Below, in pieces: positions 14,848 through 23,928 of a stretch of 35,464 nt of DNA. A program made the position numbers and the translations under genes. Positions within the stretch are counted from its first letter, which is position 1. Each line of letters starts with the position of its first letter. The notes beneath the pieces were generated by a model, which was not told where the DNA came from, made no database searches, and saw only the letters and a list, made by a program, of their open reading frames with translations. Origin of the DNA: Ruminococcus sp. (GTDB taxonomy: Bacteria > Bacillota > Clostridia > Oscillospirales > Ruminococcaceae); contig JAFXNC010000040.1 in the NCBI GenBank assembly GCA_017529875.1, forward strand, positions 1-35,464, read 5' to 3'.

Positions 14848-16335
14848 ATGAATATGCTCTCAAACCCGCAGTCGGCGCAGGCCGGCATCGACTACAAGGC
14901 CAAGGCCAAAGAGCTCCAGACCAACCTCTCGGGGCTCCAGATAAAGATGAAGGAAAACAAGCTGCCCGTGATGATCGTGTTCGAGGGCTGGGGCGCCTCG
15001 GGCAAGGGCACGCTCATCGCAAGCACCATAAAGCTGCTGGACCCGCGATTTTTCAAAGTGACCTCCACCCTGCCCGCAAACGAGGCGGAGCGGCGCTACC
15101 CGCTGATGAAGCGCTTTTTCGAGGGCATACCCGAGTACGGCAAGCTCCTGGTCATGGACCGCAGCTGGTACAGGGAGCTGGCAGCCGCCCGCATCGAGCA
15201 GGACATCCCCAGGAAGGAATACGAACGCCGCATCAATTCGGTGAACATCTTCGAGCGCCAGCTCACCGACGACGGCTATCTGATAGTCAAGGTCTTTTTG
15301 CACATCTCCAAGGAGGAGCAGAAAAGGCGCTTTGACAAGCTGGGCGAAAGCGACGCCACCAAGTGGCGCGTCACCGACAAGGACAGATATCAGAACAAGC
15401 ACTACGAGGAATACCGGGAGCGTTTCGAGGATATGCTTGAACAGACCGACACCGCCTATGCCCCCTGGAACGTGATAGACGCCGAGGATAAGCAGTTCGC
15501 CCGGTATAAGCTTTTCGAGATACTTGTGGAGAGCATCTCGGCGGCTCTCGAGGCCGATACTGTTTACCCGCCGGAGTGCGACGTGGCGGAGCTCTTCGAC
15601 ATGAAGCAGATGCCCAGGCTTTCCGAAGTAGTCCTGGAGGGCAAGACTGTGGAGGAAGAGGAATACACCGAGCGGCTCAAGACCGCCCAGAAGCAGCTCG
15701 CCAAGCTCCACGGCAGGATATACAAGCACAGGATACCGGTGATGCTGGTATTCGAGGGCTGGGACGCCGCAGGCAAGGGCGGCGCCATAAAGCGCGTAGG
15801 CGCGGCACTTGACCCGCGAGGCTATGAGGCCGTACCGGTGGCTGCCCCGGACGCCAGGGAGAAGATACACCACTATCTGTGGCGGTTCTGGATAAACCTC
15901 CCCAAGGACGGACACATCACCATATTTGACCGCTCCTGGTACGGGCGCGTCATGGTTGAAAGACTGGAGGGCTTCACCCCGTCGGAGCGCTGCGCCATGG
16001 CCTACCGGGAGATAAACGAGTTTGAGAGAGAGCTGTCGGAGTGCGGCGTAGTGATACTGAAATTCTGGGTACATATCGACAAGGACGAACAGCTCAGACG
16101 TTTCAACGACCGCATGAACACCCCCGAAAAGCGCTGGAAGATCACCGACGAGGACTGGCGCAACCGTGAGAAGTGGGATCAGTACGAGGCGGCTGTTGAC
16201 GAGATGATACAGAAGACCTCGACTGAATTTGCACCGTGGGTGATCGTTGAGGGCAACGACAAGAAGTATGCAAGACTGAAGGTGCTCGACACCGTAATAG
16301 AGCGCCTGGGAGACGAACTGAAAAGCAGGAAGTGA
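14848..16335 (+). CDS. pap: Tandem-domain PPK2 (polyphosphate:AMP phosphotransferase type)
   Basis: Two consecutive PPK2 domains, the class II architecture first known from Acinetobacter Pap, which phosphorylates AMP to ADP using polyphosphate. Domain 1 (about 30-260) has Walker A GWGASGKGT (about 46-55) and DRSWYR. Domain 2 (about 285-495) has GWDAAGKGG (about 303-312), DRSWYGRVMVERLEGF and RRFNDRMNTPEKRWKITDEDW. Both P-loops are intact, with a two-residue change in the first (GA for DA). A frame open from 14812 is rejected because AAAGGAGGT (14833-14841) points to the ATG at 14848. The enzyme would recycle AMP at low ATP. The nucleotide preference is inferred from architecture. Confidence 0.93.
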   Translation: MNMLSNPQSAQAGIDYKAKAKELQTNLSGLQIKMKENKLPVMIVFEGWGASGKGTLIASTIKLLDPRFFKVTSTLPANEAERRYPLMKRFFEGIPEYGKLLVMDRSWYRELAAARIEQDIPRKEYERRINSVNIFERQLTDDGYLIVKVFLHISKEEQKRRFDKLGESDATKWRVTDKDRYQNKHYEEYRERFEDMLEQTDTAYAPWNVIDAEDKQFARYKLFEILVESISAALEADTVYPPECDVAELFDMKQMPRLSEVVLEGKTVEEEEYTERLKTAQKQLAKLHGRIYKHRIPVMLVFEGWDAAGKGGAIKRVGAALDPRGYEAVPVAAPDAREKIHHYLWRFWINLPKDGHITIFDRSWYGRVMVERLEGFTPSERCAMAYREINEFERELSECGVVILKFWVHIDKDEQLRRFNDRMNTPEKRWKITDEDWRNREKWDQYEAAVDEMIQKTSTEFAPWVIVEGNDKKYARLKVLDTVIERLGDELKSRK

Positions 16336-16344
16336 AATGATAGT

Positions 16345-17619
16345 ATGAAATGGTTCAGAGCCGCTGCCGCGCTTACGGCGCTTATGATGCTGGCAGGCTG
16401 CGGACAGCAGGATAAGGAGACCTCGCTTATGACCGTTACAAGGCAGGCAGACCCCATCAGCACTACTGCCGCCGCTGCCGGGACTACGGCTGCCACGTCG
16501 GCATCCGGGACAGATGCCACAAAAGCCCCCGCTCCTGAGACTACTGCCAAAAAGACCACCAAGAAGACCACCAGGCAGACTACTGCAAAAGCCCCGGAGA
16601 CTACCACAGTCACCGAGGCCGAGACCGAGCCTGTCACCGAGCCGGTGACAGAGCCCACCTACTGCGAGCCGGAACCTGAGCCGGAACCTCAAACAGAGCC
16701 GGAGCTGCACCGAGTCACCGAACCGGAGCCCGAGCCCGAACCTGAGCCCGAACCGGAACCGGAGCCTGAACCGGAACCCGAACCCGAACCGGAGCCGGAG
16801 AAACCCTCCGACGGAAGACCCGCCGCCCCCGCCACGACGCTGTTTTTCGTGGACACCAACGAGAGCGCCACGAACTTCACCTGGGATCCTGTTGAAGGTG
16901 CAGACGGCTACGAGGTCAAGCTCAAAAAGGACGGCAAGTGGCAGCTCCTGGGGGAGACCAGCGGCACGTCGTACAGCGCCGCCGGCATCGGCCTTGACCG
17001 GAACTACATATTCACGGTAAAGGCCTACAAGATGTACAACGGCGAGAAGATCTACTCCGACCGCTCCCGCAACTGCGCCTTCCCCTACATGACTCAGAAA
17101 AACGGCCTGACCTATGTGGACGGCCTGCTGATCGTCAACAAGACCTACTCGCTGCCCTCCACCTACGGCTGGGGACTGACCAACGAGACCCAGGCGGCCT
17201 TCAATGAGATGCAGCAGGGCGCCAGGGCCGACGGCCTTTCGATCTGGATATGCTCCGGGTTCAGAAACTACGCCTATCAGAATCAGCTTTACTGGAACTA
17301 TGTCGCCCGGGACGGCAGCCAGTGGTCGGCGGATATGTACTCCGCGAGAGCCGGTCACAGCGAGCACCAGTCGGGGCTGGCCATAGACGTAAACCAGGCC
17401 AGCCGGTATTTCAACGGTTCGGCGGTGGCGCAGTGGCTGGAAAAGAACTGCTGGAAGTACGGCTTCATCATCCGCTACCCCTATGGCAAGGAGGATAAGA
17501 CCGGCTACAACTACGAGAGCTGGCACGTTCGCTATGTGGGCAAGGAAAAGGCCAGGCGCCTCACCGAGAGCGGGCTGTGCATCGAGGAGTATTACGGGCT
17601 GACATCAGTATATTCCTGA
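16345..17619 (+). CDS. VanY-like D-Ala-D-Ala carboxypeptidase lipoprotein with Glu-Pro spacer and FN3-like domain
   Basis: The signal peptide ends in the lipobox LAGC (Cys at about 19). A Thr/Ala-rich linker (about 30-90) leads to a long acidic Glu-Pro spacer (about 100-152), a fibronectin-III-like domain (about 155-240: [20 protein letters not shown]) and an M15B peptidase domain (about 245-424). The zinc site is [11 protein letters not shown] (His about 340, Asp about 347) and ESWHVRYVG (His about 394); [16 protein letters not shown] is the family substrate region. It probably trims D-Ala from peptidoglycan peptides outside the membrane. The start is 9 bases after the PPK2 stop. The spacer DNA alternates Glu and Pro codons and creates a long antisense Gly-Ser frame, which is not a gene. 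Confidence 0.9.
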   Translation: MKWFRAAAALTALMMLAGCGQQDKETSLMTVTRQADPISTTAAAAGTTAATSASGTDATKAPAPETTAKKTTKKTTRQTTAKAPETTTVTEAETEPVTEPVTEPTYCEPEPEPEPQTEPELHRVTEPEPEPEPEPEPEPEPEPEPEPEPEPEKPSDGRPAAPATTLFFVDTNESATNFTWDPVEGADGYEVKLKKDGKWQLLGETSGTSYSAAGIGLDRNYIFTVKAYKMYNGEKIYSDRSRNCAFPYMTQKNGLTYVDGLLIVNKTYSLPSTYGWGLTNETQAAFNEMQQGARADGLSIWICSGFRNYAYQNQLYWNYVARDGSQWSADMYSARAGHSEHQSGLAIDVNQASRYFNGSAVAQWLEKNCWKYGFIIRYPYGKEDKTGYNYESWHVRYVGKEKARRLTESGLCIEEYYGLTSVYS

Positions 17620-17640
17620 ACACGGATAAGAGGTGATGAT

Positions 17641-18276
17641 ATGTGGCAGAGCCTTTCGCCTGAATGGCAGACAGCCTTTGACGAGGCATGGGAGGCTTTC
17701 AGAAACGGCTGTATCCCCATAGGAGCCGCCTTGTTCGATGAAAACGGCGGGCTGCTCATAAGAGATCATAACCGCGGCGCAGAGGCCGGCACGCTCAACC
17801 GGCTGATCTCTCACGCCGAGGCGAATATCCTCCGCCGGCTGGATACCGGGCAGTATAATGTCCGGGCTCTGGTGCTTTATACTACTATGGAGCCCTGCCC
17901 TATGTGTATGGGGACGATAGTTATGTCAAATATCAGGCATATCCGATACGCCGCCCGGGATCCCCACTGCGGCAGCGTCCATTGGAATGACGATGACCCG
18001 TATATCCGGGGCAAGCAGATAGAGCATATCCTCGAGGGCGGAGAAGTCGAGTTCGTCCAGCTCTGCATCCAGAGCTATTATGAGCTGCGCGGTGCGGAGC
18101 AGGGCAGAGGAGATGATGTCCTCAAGCAGTTCGGGAAAATAAACGCCGGAGCTGTCGCCGCCGCAAGAGCGCTTTACAGGGATAAGGCCCTTGATGCTTT
18201 TGCGGAAAGCGGAATACCCTTTTCGCAGGTCTACGATGAGATCATCCGTATCGGAGGCAGCAATACAGAAAAATGA
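17641..18276 (+). CDS. Nucleoside/nucleotide deaminase (zinc CDA fold) with C-terminal extension
   Basis: Cytidine-deaminase-fold zinc hydrolase of the TadA/guanine deaminase group. The zinc ligands and proton shuttle are in HAEANIL (about 61-67) and PCPMCMG (about 83-89), and NRLISHAE resembles nucleoside or base deaminases rather than tRNA-specific TadA. The core ends near residue 145; a helical tail of about 65 residues follows, which I cannot assign. The substrate (guanine, cytosine or a nucleoside) cannot be settled from sequence. AGAGGTG precedes the ATG. It lies 21 bases after the VanY-like gene and 52 before fhs, so it is probably co-transcribed. Confidence 0.82.
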   Translation: MWQSLSPEWQTAFDEAWEAFRNGCIPIGAALFDENGGLLIRDHNRGAEAGTLNRLISHAEANILRRLDTGQYNVRALVLYTTMEPCPMCMGTIVMSNIRHIRYAARDPHCGSVHWNDDDPYIRGKQIEHILEGGEVEFVQLCIQSYYELRGAEQGRGDDVLKQFGKINAGAVAAARALYRDKALDAFAESGIPFSQVYDEIIRIGGSNTEK

Positions 18277-18328
18277 GCTTACCGCATCTGCCCGGCAGGG
18301 CAAATAAATATAAAAGGAGCCTAAAACT

Positions 18329-19999
18329 ATGCTTTCAGACATCGAGATTGCCAAGCAGGCGAAAATGAAGAAGATCTATGATATCGCCCACTCCCTCGGC
18401 ATCGAGGACGACGATATCGAGCCCTACGGTCACTACAAGGCCAAGCTCTCGGAGGAGCTGTTCACAAAGCTCGCCGACAGACCCGACGGCAAGCTCATCC
18501 TCGTCACCGCCATTAATCCTACGCCTGCGGGCGAGGGCAAGACCACCGTTTCAGTGGGACTGGCGCAGTCTATGGCGAAGATCGGCAAGAAGGCCATGCT
18601 GGCGCTCCGTGAGCCCTCCCTGGGACCGGTGTTCGGCATCAAGGGCGGCGCTGCCGGCGGCGGCTATGCTCAGGTAGTGCCTATGGAGGACATCAACCTT
18701 CACTTCACCGGGGATATGCACGCCATCACTGCCGCCAATAACCTGCTCTGCGCCCTCATCGACAACTCCATGCATCAGGGCAACCCCCTGGGCATCGACC
18801 AGAGACGTATACTCTTCAAGCGCTGCCTCGACATGAACGACCGCGCCCTGCGTGACATAATCGTGGGACTGGGCTCCAAGGTCAACGGCATCCCCCGTCA
18901 GGACGGCTTCCAGATCACCGTGGCCTCGGAGATCATGGCTATCCTCTGCCTCGCCGCCGACCTGGACGACCTCAAAGCCCGCCTCGAGCGCATACTGGTG
19001 GCCTACACCTACGACAACAAGCCGGTCTATGCCAAGGACCTGGGCGGCTGCGGCGCAATGGCTGCCCTGCTTAAAGACGCCCTGAAACCCAACCTGGTAC
19101 AGACCCTGGAGAACACTCCGGCGATCATGCACGGCGGACCCTTCGCCAATATCGCCCACGGCTGCAACTCGGTGAGAGCCACCAAGCTCTGCCTTAAACT
19201 GGCGGACTACACCATTACCGAAGCGGGCTTCGGCTCCGACCTGGGCGCCGAGAAGTTCTTCGATATCAAGTGCCGCTTTGCGGGGCTCAAGCCCTCCTGC
19301 GTGGTACTGGTATCCACTATCAGAGCCCTCAAATACAACGGCGGCGTACCCAAGACGGAGCTGAAAACAGAGAACGTTGCGGCGCTTGAAAAGGGCATCG
19401 TGAACCTGAAAACTCACATCGAGAATATGCACAAGTTCGGCGTACCGGTGGTAGTTGCGATCAACCGTTTCGAGTCGGACACCGACGCCGAGATCGCCGT
19501 TATCGCCCGCACCTGCGAGGAAATGGGCGTTGAGTACTCCCTGGCGGAGATATTTGCAAAAGGCGGCGAGGGCGGACGCGACCTTGCTCAGAAGGTCTGC
19601 GCGACTATCGAGAGCAAGCCCTCCAACTTCGCACCGCTTTACGACGAGAAGAAGCCTATCAAGGAAAAGATCGGCACACTTGCGAAGGAGATCTACCGTG
19701 CTGACGGCGTGGTTTACACTGCGCAGGCGGAGAAGTCCATCAAGGAGATCGAGGCTTTGGGCTTTGCGGATATCCCGGTATGCGTAGCGAAGACGCAGTA
19801 CTCGCTTTCCGACGACCCGAACAAGCTGGGCAAGCCTGAGGGCTTTGAGATCACTGTCCGGGACGTAAGGCTGTCTGCGGGAGCGGGCTTTGTGGTAGTT
19901 TACACGGGCGACATCATGACGATGCCGGGACTGCCGAAGGTACCTGCGGCCAACAGCATTGATGTTGACAGCAAGGGGAACATTTACGGGCTGTTCTGA
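18329..19999 (+). CDS. fhs: Formate-tetrahydrofolate ligase
   Basis: ATP-dependent synthesis of 10-formyl-tetrahydrofolate from formate, entry to the one-carbon pool and to the Wood-Ljungdahl methyl branch where present. 556 residues, the usual length. The ATP loop is TPAGEGKTT, followed by [36 protein letters not shown], the family signature. Also seen are [41 protein letters not shown] and the C-terminal [17 protein letters not shown] stands 9 bases before the ATG. The 52-base gap upstream is too short for a known folate riboswitch. It is closed by the bidirectional terminator at 20019. This gene alone does not show acetogenesis; it is common in purine-fermenting and ordinary Clostridia. 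Confidence 0.97.
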   Translation: MLSDIEIAKQAKMKKIYDIAHSLGIEDDDIEPYGHYKAKLSEELFTKLADRPDGKLILVTAINPTPAGEGKTTVSVGLAQSMAKIGKKAMLALREPSLGPVFGIKGGAAGGGYAQVVPMEDINLHFTGDMHAITAANNLLCALIDNSMHQGNPLGIDQRRILFKRCLDMNDRALRDIIVGLGSKVNGIPRQDGFQITVASEIMAILCLAADLDDLKARLERILVAYTYDNKPVYAKDLGGCGAMAALLKDALKPNLVQTLENTPAIMHGGPFANIAHGCNSVRATKLCLKLADYTITEAGFGSDLGAEKFFDIKCRFAGLKPSCVVLVSTIRALKYNGGVPKTELKTENVAALEKGIVNLKTHIENMHKFGVPVVVAINRFESDTDAEIAVIARTCEEMGVEYSLAEIFAKGGEGGRDLAQKVCATIESKPSNFAPLYDEKKPIKEKIGTLAKEIYRADGVVYTAQAEKSIKEIEALGFADIPVCVAKTQYSLSDDPNKLGKPEGFEITVRDVRLSAGAGFVVVYTGDIMTMPGLPKVPAANSIDVDSKGNIYGLF

Positions 20000-20018
20000 G
20001 CGAAATAATGCAAGAAAT

Positions 20019-20066
20019 AATGCAAGCTGAAAAGACCGAACGGTGGTCTTTTCAGCTTGCATTTTA
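20019..20066. terminator. Bidirectional terminator between fhs and the dGTPase-like gene
   Basis: A perfect 19-base stem (20019-20037 with 20045-20063), seven-base loop, T-rich on both sides. A short direct repeat AAATAATGCAAG precedes it. It ends the plus-strand fhs unit and the minus-strand dgt-like unit. Confidence 0.9.
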
Positions 20067-20091
20067 TCTATGCTTGCGTTATTGCTCCTTT

Positions 20092-21321
20092 TCAGTACCT
20101 CAGCAGCTCGCTGTGTATCGCCACCGCGTACCTGTCCGTCATGCAGGAAATGAAATCCAGTATCGCCTCCGCGTATTGCTCCCGCGTCCCCAGATCTCCG
20201 TAGATCTTCGCGTTCCTGTACCGCTCGTACCTGCCCAGCTTGTCCCCCAGCATCCCCGGGGCCATGTACTTGTTGATGAAGTCAATGAAATCCGAGATCA
20301 GAGAGCGGTATGAATGCTTGATCGACAAAAGCTTCGCCACCGTGTCAGCGCCGCAGTACTGCTCTATCAGCAGCTCGTATACCGACCTTATCACCAGCGA
20401 GGCGTACTTGCGGTAGGCGTCGAACTTCGGGTTCTTGTAGATGCGCTGGGTGTTGAAGGCCTTGATCTCGTCCAGCATACGGCAGTGCTTGTCGCTGAGC
20501 CTGATGCCCGCCTCTGGAGAGCTGTTCTCGCAGATGCTCACGATGAAGTCGTTTATCAGCACCGTGGTGTTTATGGTGCTCTCGTCGTACTTGCCCGAAA
20601 GCCTTCCCAGGTCGGCTATGTCGCTGTCGTCAAGAAATCCCAGCCGGATCGCGTCCTCAATGTCACGCCCAAGATAGGCGATCTTGTCGGAGATCTTCAC
20701 CACGCAGCCCTCCCATGTGTAGGGGGCGTACTGCCCGGGACTGCTGTATATGTCAAGGTCTATGGCCTCCCGCCGGGGCATGAGGCCGTTTTCGTCCACC
20801 TCGCCGCAATGGGAGATGATGCCGTCCCTGACGGCGTAGGTGAGGTCGAGGTTGTTGAAGTCGCTTTTGTTGTTCTCCAAAAGCGCCAGCTTGTCGATGA
20901 CCCGGAGGCTGTTGCGTTCATGCCAGAACTTGTCCATGCCGTTCTCGTTGCGTATCCGGGTGAGCTCGATCTCCCCCTCATGACCGAAAGGCGCGTGTCC
21001 CAGGTCATGACCCATGGCGATGGCTCTGGTCAGGTCGGTGTTGAGCCCTAAAAACCTTGCAATGGTGCAGCTCACCGACTCAACGTGCTGGACGTGCTCC
21101 ATGCGGGTGCAGATGTGGTCGTTGTCGATGTTGAAGAATACCTGCGTCTTGTGTTTGAGCCTGCGGTATGCAAGGCAGTGCAGTATGCGGGTGTAGTCCC
21201 GCTCGAAGGGCGTTCTGATATCGTTGTCCCGCTGATAGAGCGGGGTCTCCCGCCGGATATGGGTCTGCCAGTCGGGGTGCCGCTCGTCGGAGGCACAGGC
21301 TGCAAATTTTCCTCGTTCCAT
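20092..21321 (-). CDS. dGTP triphosphohydrolase-like HD-domain protein
   Basis: HD-superfamily hydrolase of the Dgt/SAMHD1-like group, which cleaves dNTPs to deoxynucleosides and triphosphate. Visible are the family entry YRRLKHKTQVF (52-62), the metal His at 76 (RMEHVQHV) and the HD pair in MGHDLGHAPFGHEGE (105-106). Further on are GIISHCGE and VVKISDKIAYLGRDIEDA (third Asp). About 409 residues, as in the short Gram-positive members; substrate preference among dNTPs is not predictable. The frame is open to 21348, but GAAGGAGTGATAAC precedes the ATG at 21319-21321. It is last of three minus-strand genes after the cbiB-like and DMP19-like genes. Confidence 0.92.
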   Translation of the reverse strand: MERGKFAACASDERHPDWQTHIRRETPLYQRDNDIRTPFERDYTRILHCLAYRRLKHKTQVFFNIDNDHICTRMEHVQHVESVSCTIARFLGLNTDLTRAIAMGHDLGHAPFGHEGEIELTRIRNENGMDKFWHERNSLRVIDKLALLENNKSDFNNLDLTYAVRDGIISHCGEVDENGLMPRREAIDLDIYSSPGQYAPYTWEGCVVKISDKIAYLGRDIEDAIRLGFLDDSDIADLGRLSGKYDESTINTTVLINDFIVSICENSSPEAGIRLSDKHCRMLDEIKAFNTQRIYKNPKFDAYRKYASLVIRSVYELLIEQYCGADTVAKLLSIKHSYRSLISDFIDFINKYMAPGMLGDKLGRYERYRNAKIYGDLGTREQYAEAILDFISCMTDRYAVAIHSELLRY

Positions 21322-21351
21322 GTTATCACTCCTTCTGTCAGCGTACAAAGG

Positions 21352-21846
21352 TCATATCTCGCCGTCGAACTCGAATTTCTCGGCGTAGTCCCTGATGTAG
21401 TCTGTGAGCTTGAAACGCAGCTCCTTCTCATGCTCGTGGAAGAATTTGTCCTCCTCGTCGAAGTACATATCCCCCTCCTGCACCTGCTTTACCCGCTGGG
21501 CCTGCTCGAAGGCCAGCTCAGGGTGAAATCTGCTGCGCATTTCCCGGAGCATCTCGGCGGTATCGGGGGCGCCGATCTCGTCAAGGCCGATGATGACCTC
21601 CCGCCACAGCATACCGGCGGGGTCAAGGAGGAACTTCTCATGTCCCCCCGCGGCGACTTCCTCTATATAACAGTGTACCGCGTAGCAAAGCAGCTGCTCG
21701 GTGTTTACCAGCGTGCAGTCGGCGACGTAGTTCAGATACCCTGCGGACAGGTCGAACAGCTCATACACCGGAGCCAGCGCATCGGCGGCGCTCTGCTTGC
21801 CGCTGATTATATCCTCGGCGGTTATCTTGAAACGTTTCTTTTCCAT
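21352..21846 (-). CDS. DMP19-like (DUF4375) protein
   Basis: About 164 residues, acidic and helical. The middle part, with YVADCTLVNTEQLLCYAVHCYIEEVAAGGHEKFLLDP...EVIIGLDEIGAPDTAEMLREM, follows the pattern of DMP19/DUF4375 proteins, where a Gly-rich loop leads into a helix ending in IGA..TAEIL. The neisserial DMP19 is a DNA mimic; no DNA-mimic role is claimed here. I prefer the ATG at 21844-21846 over the GTG nine bases upstream, which overlaps the likely ribosome site GAGAGGTG. It sits between the cbiB-like gene (12-base gap) and the dGTPase-like gene (30-base gap). Confidence 0.65.
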   Translation of the reverse strand: MEKKRFKITAEDIISGKQSAADALAPVYELFDLSAGYLNYVADCTLVNTEQLLCYAVHCYIEEVAAGGHEKFLLDPAGMLWREVIIGLDEIGAPDTAEMLREMRSRFHPELAFEQAQRVKQVQEGDMYFDEEDKFFHEHEKELRFKLTDYIRDYAEKFEFDGEI

Positions 21847-21858
21847 ATCCTGCACCTC

Positions 21859-22836
21859 TCAGAGAATGATTATCAGGGTAACAATAAGCTTCAGCGCTGC
21901 AAAGGTCAGCATGGTGAAGAAGGATGCGGCGTACATTATCTCGTTGGAGACTGCCACGTCCTCGTAGGTGGAGATGCGGCGGTCAACTCCGATAGTAACG
22001 AAGGCTATCTGACCGTCCCGGATGCAGCTCTTGGGGGTCAGGGTTATGCCCAGAGCGCCGGCATACACACAGCGGCAGGGGGCAAGGTTGGAGGCCACCA
22101 GGTTCTTTCTGTCCCGCTTGAAGGTGGGGAAACACTCCTCGGTATCGAGGCCGAAGATCGAAGCGGAAAAGCTTGAAAGCACGGCGCAGATGTGAGCAGG
22201 CACGAAATCGAGGAAACACCACAGGTCATGGGCGGCCTTGCCGAAGTTGTCGCTTTTTTCGCTGCGGGTGGAGTAGGTGCGCCTCAGCACCGAGACCGTC
22301 CGGTAGAACAGGGCTCCCGGAGCGCCGAACATGGCGGCATAGAGCAGGGTACCGGCGGCATTGTCTGCGCCGCAGTCGGCGGCAAGCTCCACCGAGCGTT
22401 TTATCAGCTCGTCGGCGTTCATGTCGGAGCAGTCGCTGCCGGTGAGCTTGGAGATGCTGACCCTTGCCAGGTCAAGGCGCCCGCTGCGGAGAGCCCTTGC
22501 GATATGTTCAAGCTCCCTGCGGGTATGCATGATAGAGAAGCAGGTCCAGCAGAAAAAGCAGTCCAGGAAAAACGAGAGCAGCGGCGACGCAGGGTAAAGC
22601 AGCAGCATAGCCGCCGTGGGTATCCCCACGAAGACCAGCAGCGTCATCACCAGCAGCAGCACGCCCGCCATGCGGTGCGCCTCGGAGTTGTTCTTGTAGC
22701 CTTTTTTCAGCAGCCGCTCTATCCCTATACAAAAGCCCGGCACAAGGTTCTCGATGTTGAGATAGCCCTTCGGCGAACCGAGCACTATATTCAAAGCAAA
22801 GCCCGCGCAGAACGCGGCAAAGGTGTTCATCAGCAT
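21859..22836 (-). CDS. cbiB: CobD/CbiB-family protein (adenosylcobinamide-phosphate synthase)
   Basis: Membrane protein of the CobD/CbiB family, which attaches aminopropanol phosphate to adenosylcobyric acid in cobalamin synthesis. The N-terminus (FALNIVLGSPKGYLNIENLVPG) mirrors the family's D-x-x-x-G-x-P opening. SVELAADCGADNAAGTLLYAAMFGAPGALFYRTV matches the family's RS..N..DG..AP..Y...GG..GA..Y...N region, and NLAPCRCVYAGALGI occupies the place of the PxxxAxAGALG motif. Several of these are less canonical than usual, so activity may be altered. About 325 residues. The frame extends to 22971, but AAAGGA stands before the ATG at 22834-22836 and a promoter lies at 22877-22905. No other cobalamin genes are in the window. 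Confidence 0.8.
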   Translation of the reverse strand: MLMNTFAAFCAGFALNIVLGSPKGYLNIENLVPGFCIGIERLLKKGYKNNSEAHRMAGVLLLVMTLLVFVGIPTAAMLLLYPASPLLSFFLDCFFCWTCFSIMHTRRELEHIARALRSGRLDLARVSISKLTGSDCSDMNADELIKRSVELAADCGADNAAGTLLYAAMFGAPGALFYRTVSVLRRTYSTRSEKSDNFGKAAHDLWCFLDFVPAHICAVLSSFSASIFGLDTEECFPTFKRDRKNLVASNLAPCRCVYAGALGITLTPKSCIRDGQIAFVTIGVDRRISTYEDVAVSNEIMYAASFFTMLTFAALKLIVTLIIIL

Positions 22837-22876
22837 TTCTGTGGTTCCTTTCGGTATGGTTTCGTGTATCCTTGAT

Positions 22877-22905
22877 ATTATACCACATCGGGGCGCGTTT
22901 TGCAA
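22877..22905 (-). promoter_or_regulatory. Sigma-A promoter for the cbiB-DMP19-dgt-like unit
   Basis: On the minus strand TTGCAA (22900-22905), 17 bases, TATAAT (22877-22882). Transcription would start near 22870, about 35 bases before the ATG at 22836. This excludes the longer reading frame to 22971. Confidence 0.85.
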
Positions 22906-22923
22906 GCGCCGGAGGGGGCGTTT

Positions 22924-22944
22924 TGGGCGCATAGTATGCGCCCA
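22924..22944. repeat. Perfect palindrome TGGGCGCATA-G-TATGCGCCCA
   Basis: Ten-base perfect arms around one base in the divergent spacer between the cbiB-like and cytidylate-kinase-like genes, just upstream of the cbiB promoter. The core differs by one base from the palindrome at 7644-7672. It may be a regulator site or a small dispersed repeat. Confidence 0.55.
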
Positions 22945-23078
22945 GACCCCCTCACCCCGTGATTTAGTCATATAATATAACCATTATAGCCAATGAACCG
23001 CCTGCCCGAAAGCTCATGTTTGTGCAGGACACACAAACACGTTGAAATAAATTTGTGTATGATTTTTTTGAAATAAGC

Positions 23079-23107
23079 TATACAAAACGGGAATAATATG
23101 TTATAAT
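23079..23107 (+). promoter_or_regulatory. Probable promoter for the cytidylate-kinase-like gene
   Basis: TATAAT (23102-23107) with a weak -35, TATACA (23079-23084), at 17 bases. The start codon is 68 bases downstream. The spacer 22945-23078 shows no gene. Confidence 0.5.
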
Positions 23108-23174
23108 AAGTAAGGACGATAACAAATTGTCTAAATTTTTCGAGAGCAACAAATTCACAAAGGGGGTCTTTGTC

Positions 23175-23810
23175 ATGAAGTCTATCATAACGATAAGCCG
23201 TGAATTCGGAAGCGGCGGACGCGAGATCGGAAGACAGCTTGCAGTAAACCTTGGTATCGACTTCTATGACAAGGAGCTGCTGGAGATCGCATCGAAGGAG
23301 AGCGGGATAACTCAGGAGCTGTTCGTCAAGCACGACGAGACTTATACTAACTCCTTCCTCTACTCCCTGGTAATGGGCAACTACCCTGTTACCCCTGACG
23401 GCAGGATCAACCCCGAGATGCCCCTCAACCAGAAGATATTCTTAGCACAGTTCGATACCATCCGGTCTTTGGCGGATAAGGGTCCCTGTGTTATCGTGGG
23501 ACGCTGCGCCGACTATGTGCTGCGCAACCGGGACGATGTGCTGAACTTCTTCATCACCGGTGCCATGCCGCAGAAGCGCCGCCGCATACTGGAGAGGTAC
23601 GACATTGAGAAGAACAAAGTCGAGGATTTCATCCGCAAGACTGACAAGCGCCGCGCCAACTATTACAGCTACTACACTGACATGAAGTGGGGCGAGGCGA
23701 AGAACTACGACCTGTGCGTCAACTCCTCGAAGACAGGCATCGAGGGCGCGGTCGCGATCATGGAGGCATTCATCCGCGAGGCGGAGAGCCACCGCAATTC
23801 AAGCGTTTAA
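23175..23810 (+). CDS. Cytidylate-kinase-like protein
   Basis: P-loop kinase of the Cytidylate_kin2 family, common in Clostridia and distinct from the housekeeping Cmk. It opens MKSIITISREFGSGGREIG, which carries the P-loop (about 10-18), then LAVNLGIDFYDKELLEIAS. Further on are GPCVIVGRCADYVL (Walker B region) and FFITGAMPQKRRRILERY with the arginine-rich lid. About 211 residues. The ATG at 23175 has AGGGGG 8 bases upstream; the longer frame from 23127 lacks a ribosome site. The true phosphate acceptor of this family is not established, so I give no gene symbol. Single-gene unit ended by the terminator at 23854. Confidence 0.88.
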   Translation: MKSIITISREFGSGGREIGRQLAVNLGIDFYDKELLEIASKESGITQELFVKHDETYTNSFLYSLVMGNYPVTPDGRINPEMPLNQKIFLAQFDTIRSLADKGPCVIVGRCADYVLRNRDDVLNFFITGAMPQKRRRILERYDIEKNKVEDFIRKTDKRRANYYSYYTDMKWGEAKNYDLCVNSSKTGIEGAVAIMEAFIREAESHRNSSV

Positions 23811-23853
23811 GAGAAATCTTTTTCAATTCATTTTACTTTCCTTACTTTTTGGG

Positions 23854-23889
23854 AAAGCCGCTGACGGAGTTTCCGTCAGCGGCTTTTTC
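23854..23889 (+). terminator. Terminator of the cytidylate-kinase-like gene
   Basis: Fifteen-base perfect arms (23854-23868, 23872-23886; AAAGCCGCTGACGGA) around GTT, followed by Ts to 23888. Confidence 0.92.
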
Positions 23890-23928
23890 ATTTGAATGGG
23901 GGCCGCTGTGCAGCAGCCCTTTCGTATT

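Noticed and set aside
14860-17526. 888-codon minus-strand open frame opposite PPK2 and the VanY-like gene
   Set aside because: It is low in complexity (Gly/Leu/Val-rich, long Gly-Phe-Arg runs opposite the Glu-Pro codons), has no ribosome site and lies opposite two genes with full catalytic motifs. It is an artefact of GC-rich codon bias.
18277-18328. Folate riboswitch before fhs
   Set aside because: Only 52 bases are available, and they hold just a ribosome site and a minor inverted repeat.
18551-20062. 503-codon minus-strand open frame opposite fhs
   Set aside because: fhs is unmistakable on the plus strand, and the reverse frame has no domain or ribosome site.
21085-22176. 363-codon plus-strand open frame across the dgt-like, DMP19-like and cbiB-like genes
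   Set aside because: It crosses three genes on the other strand and has no recognisable motif.
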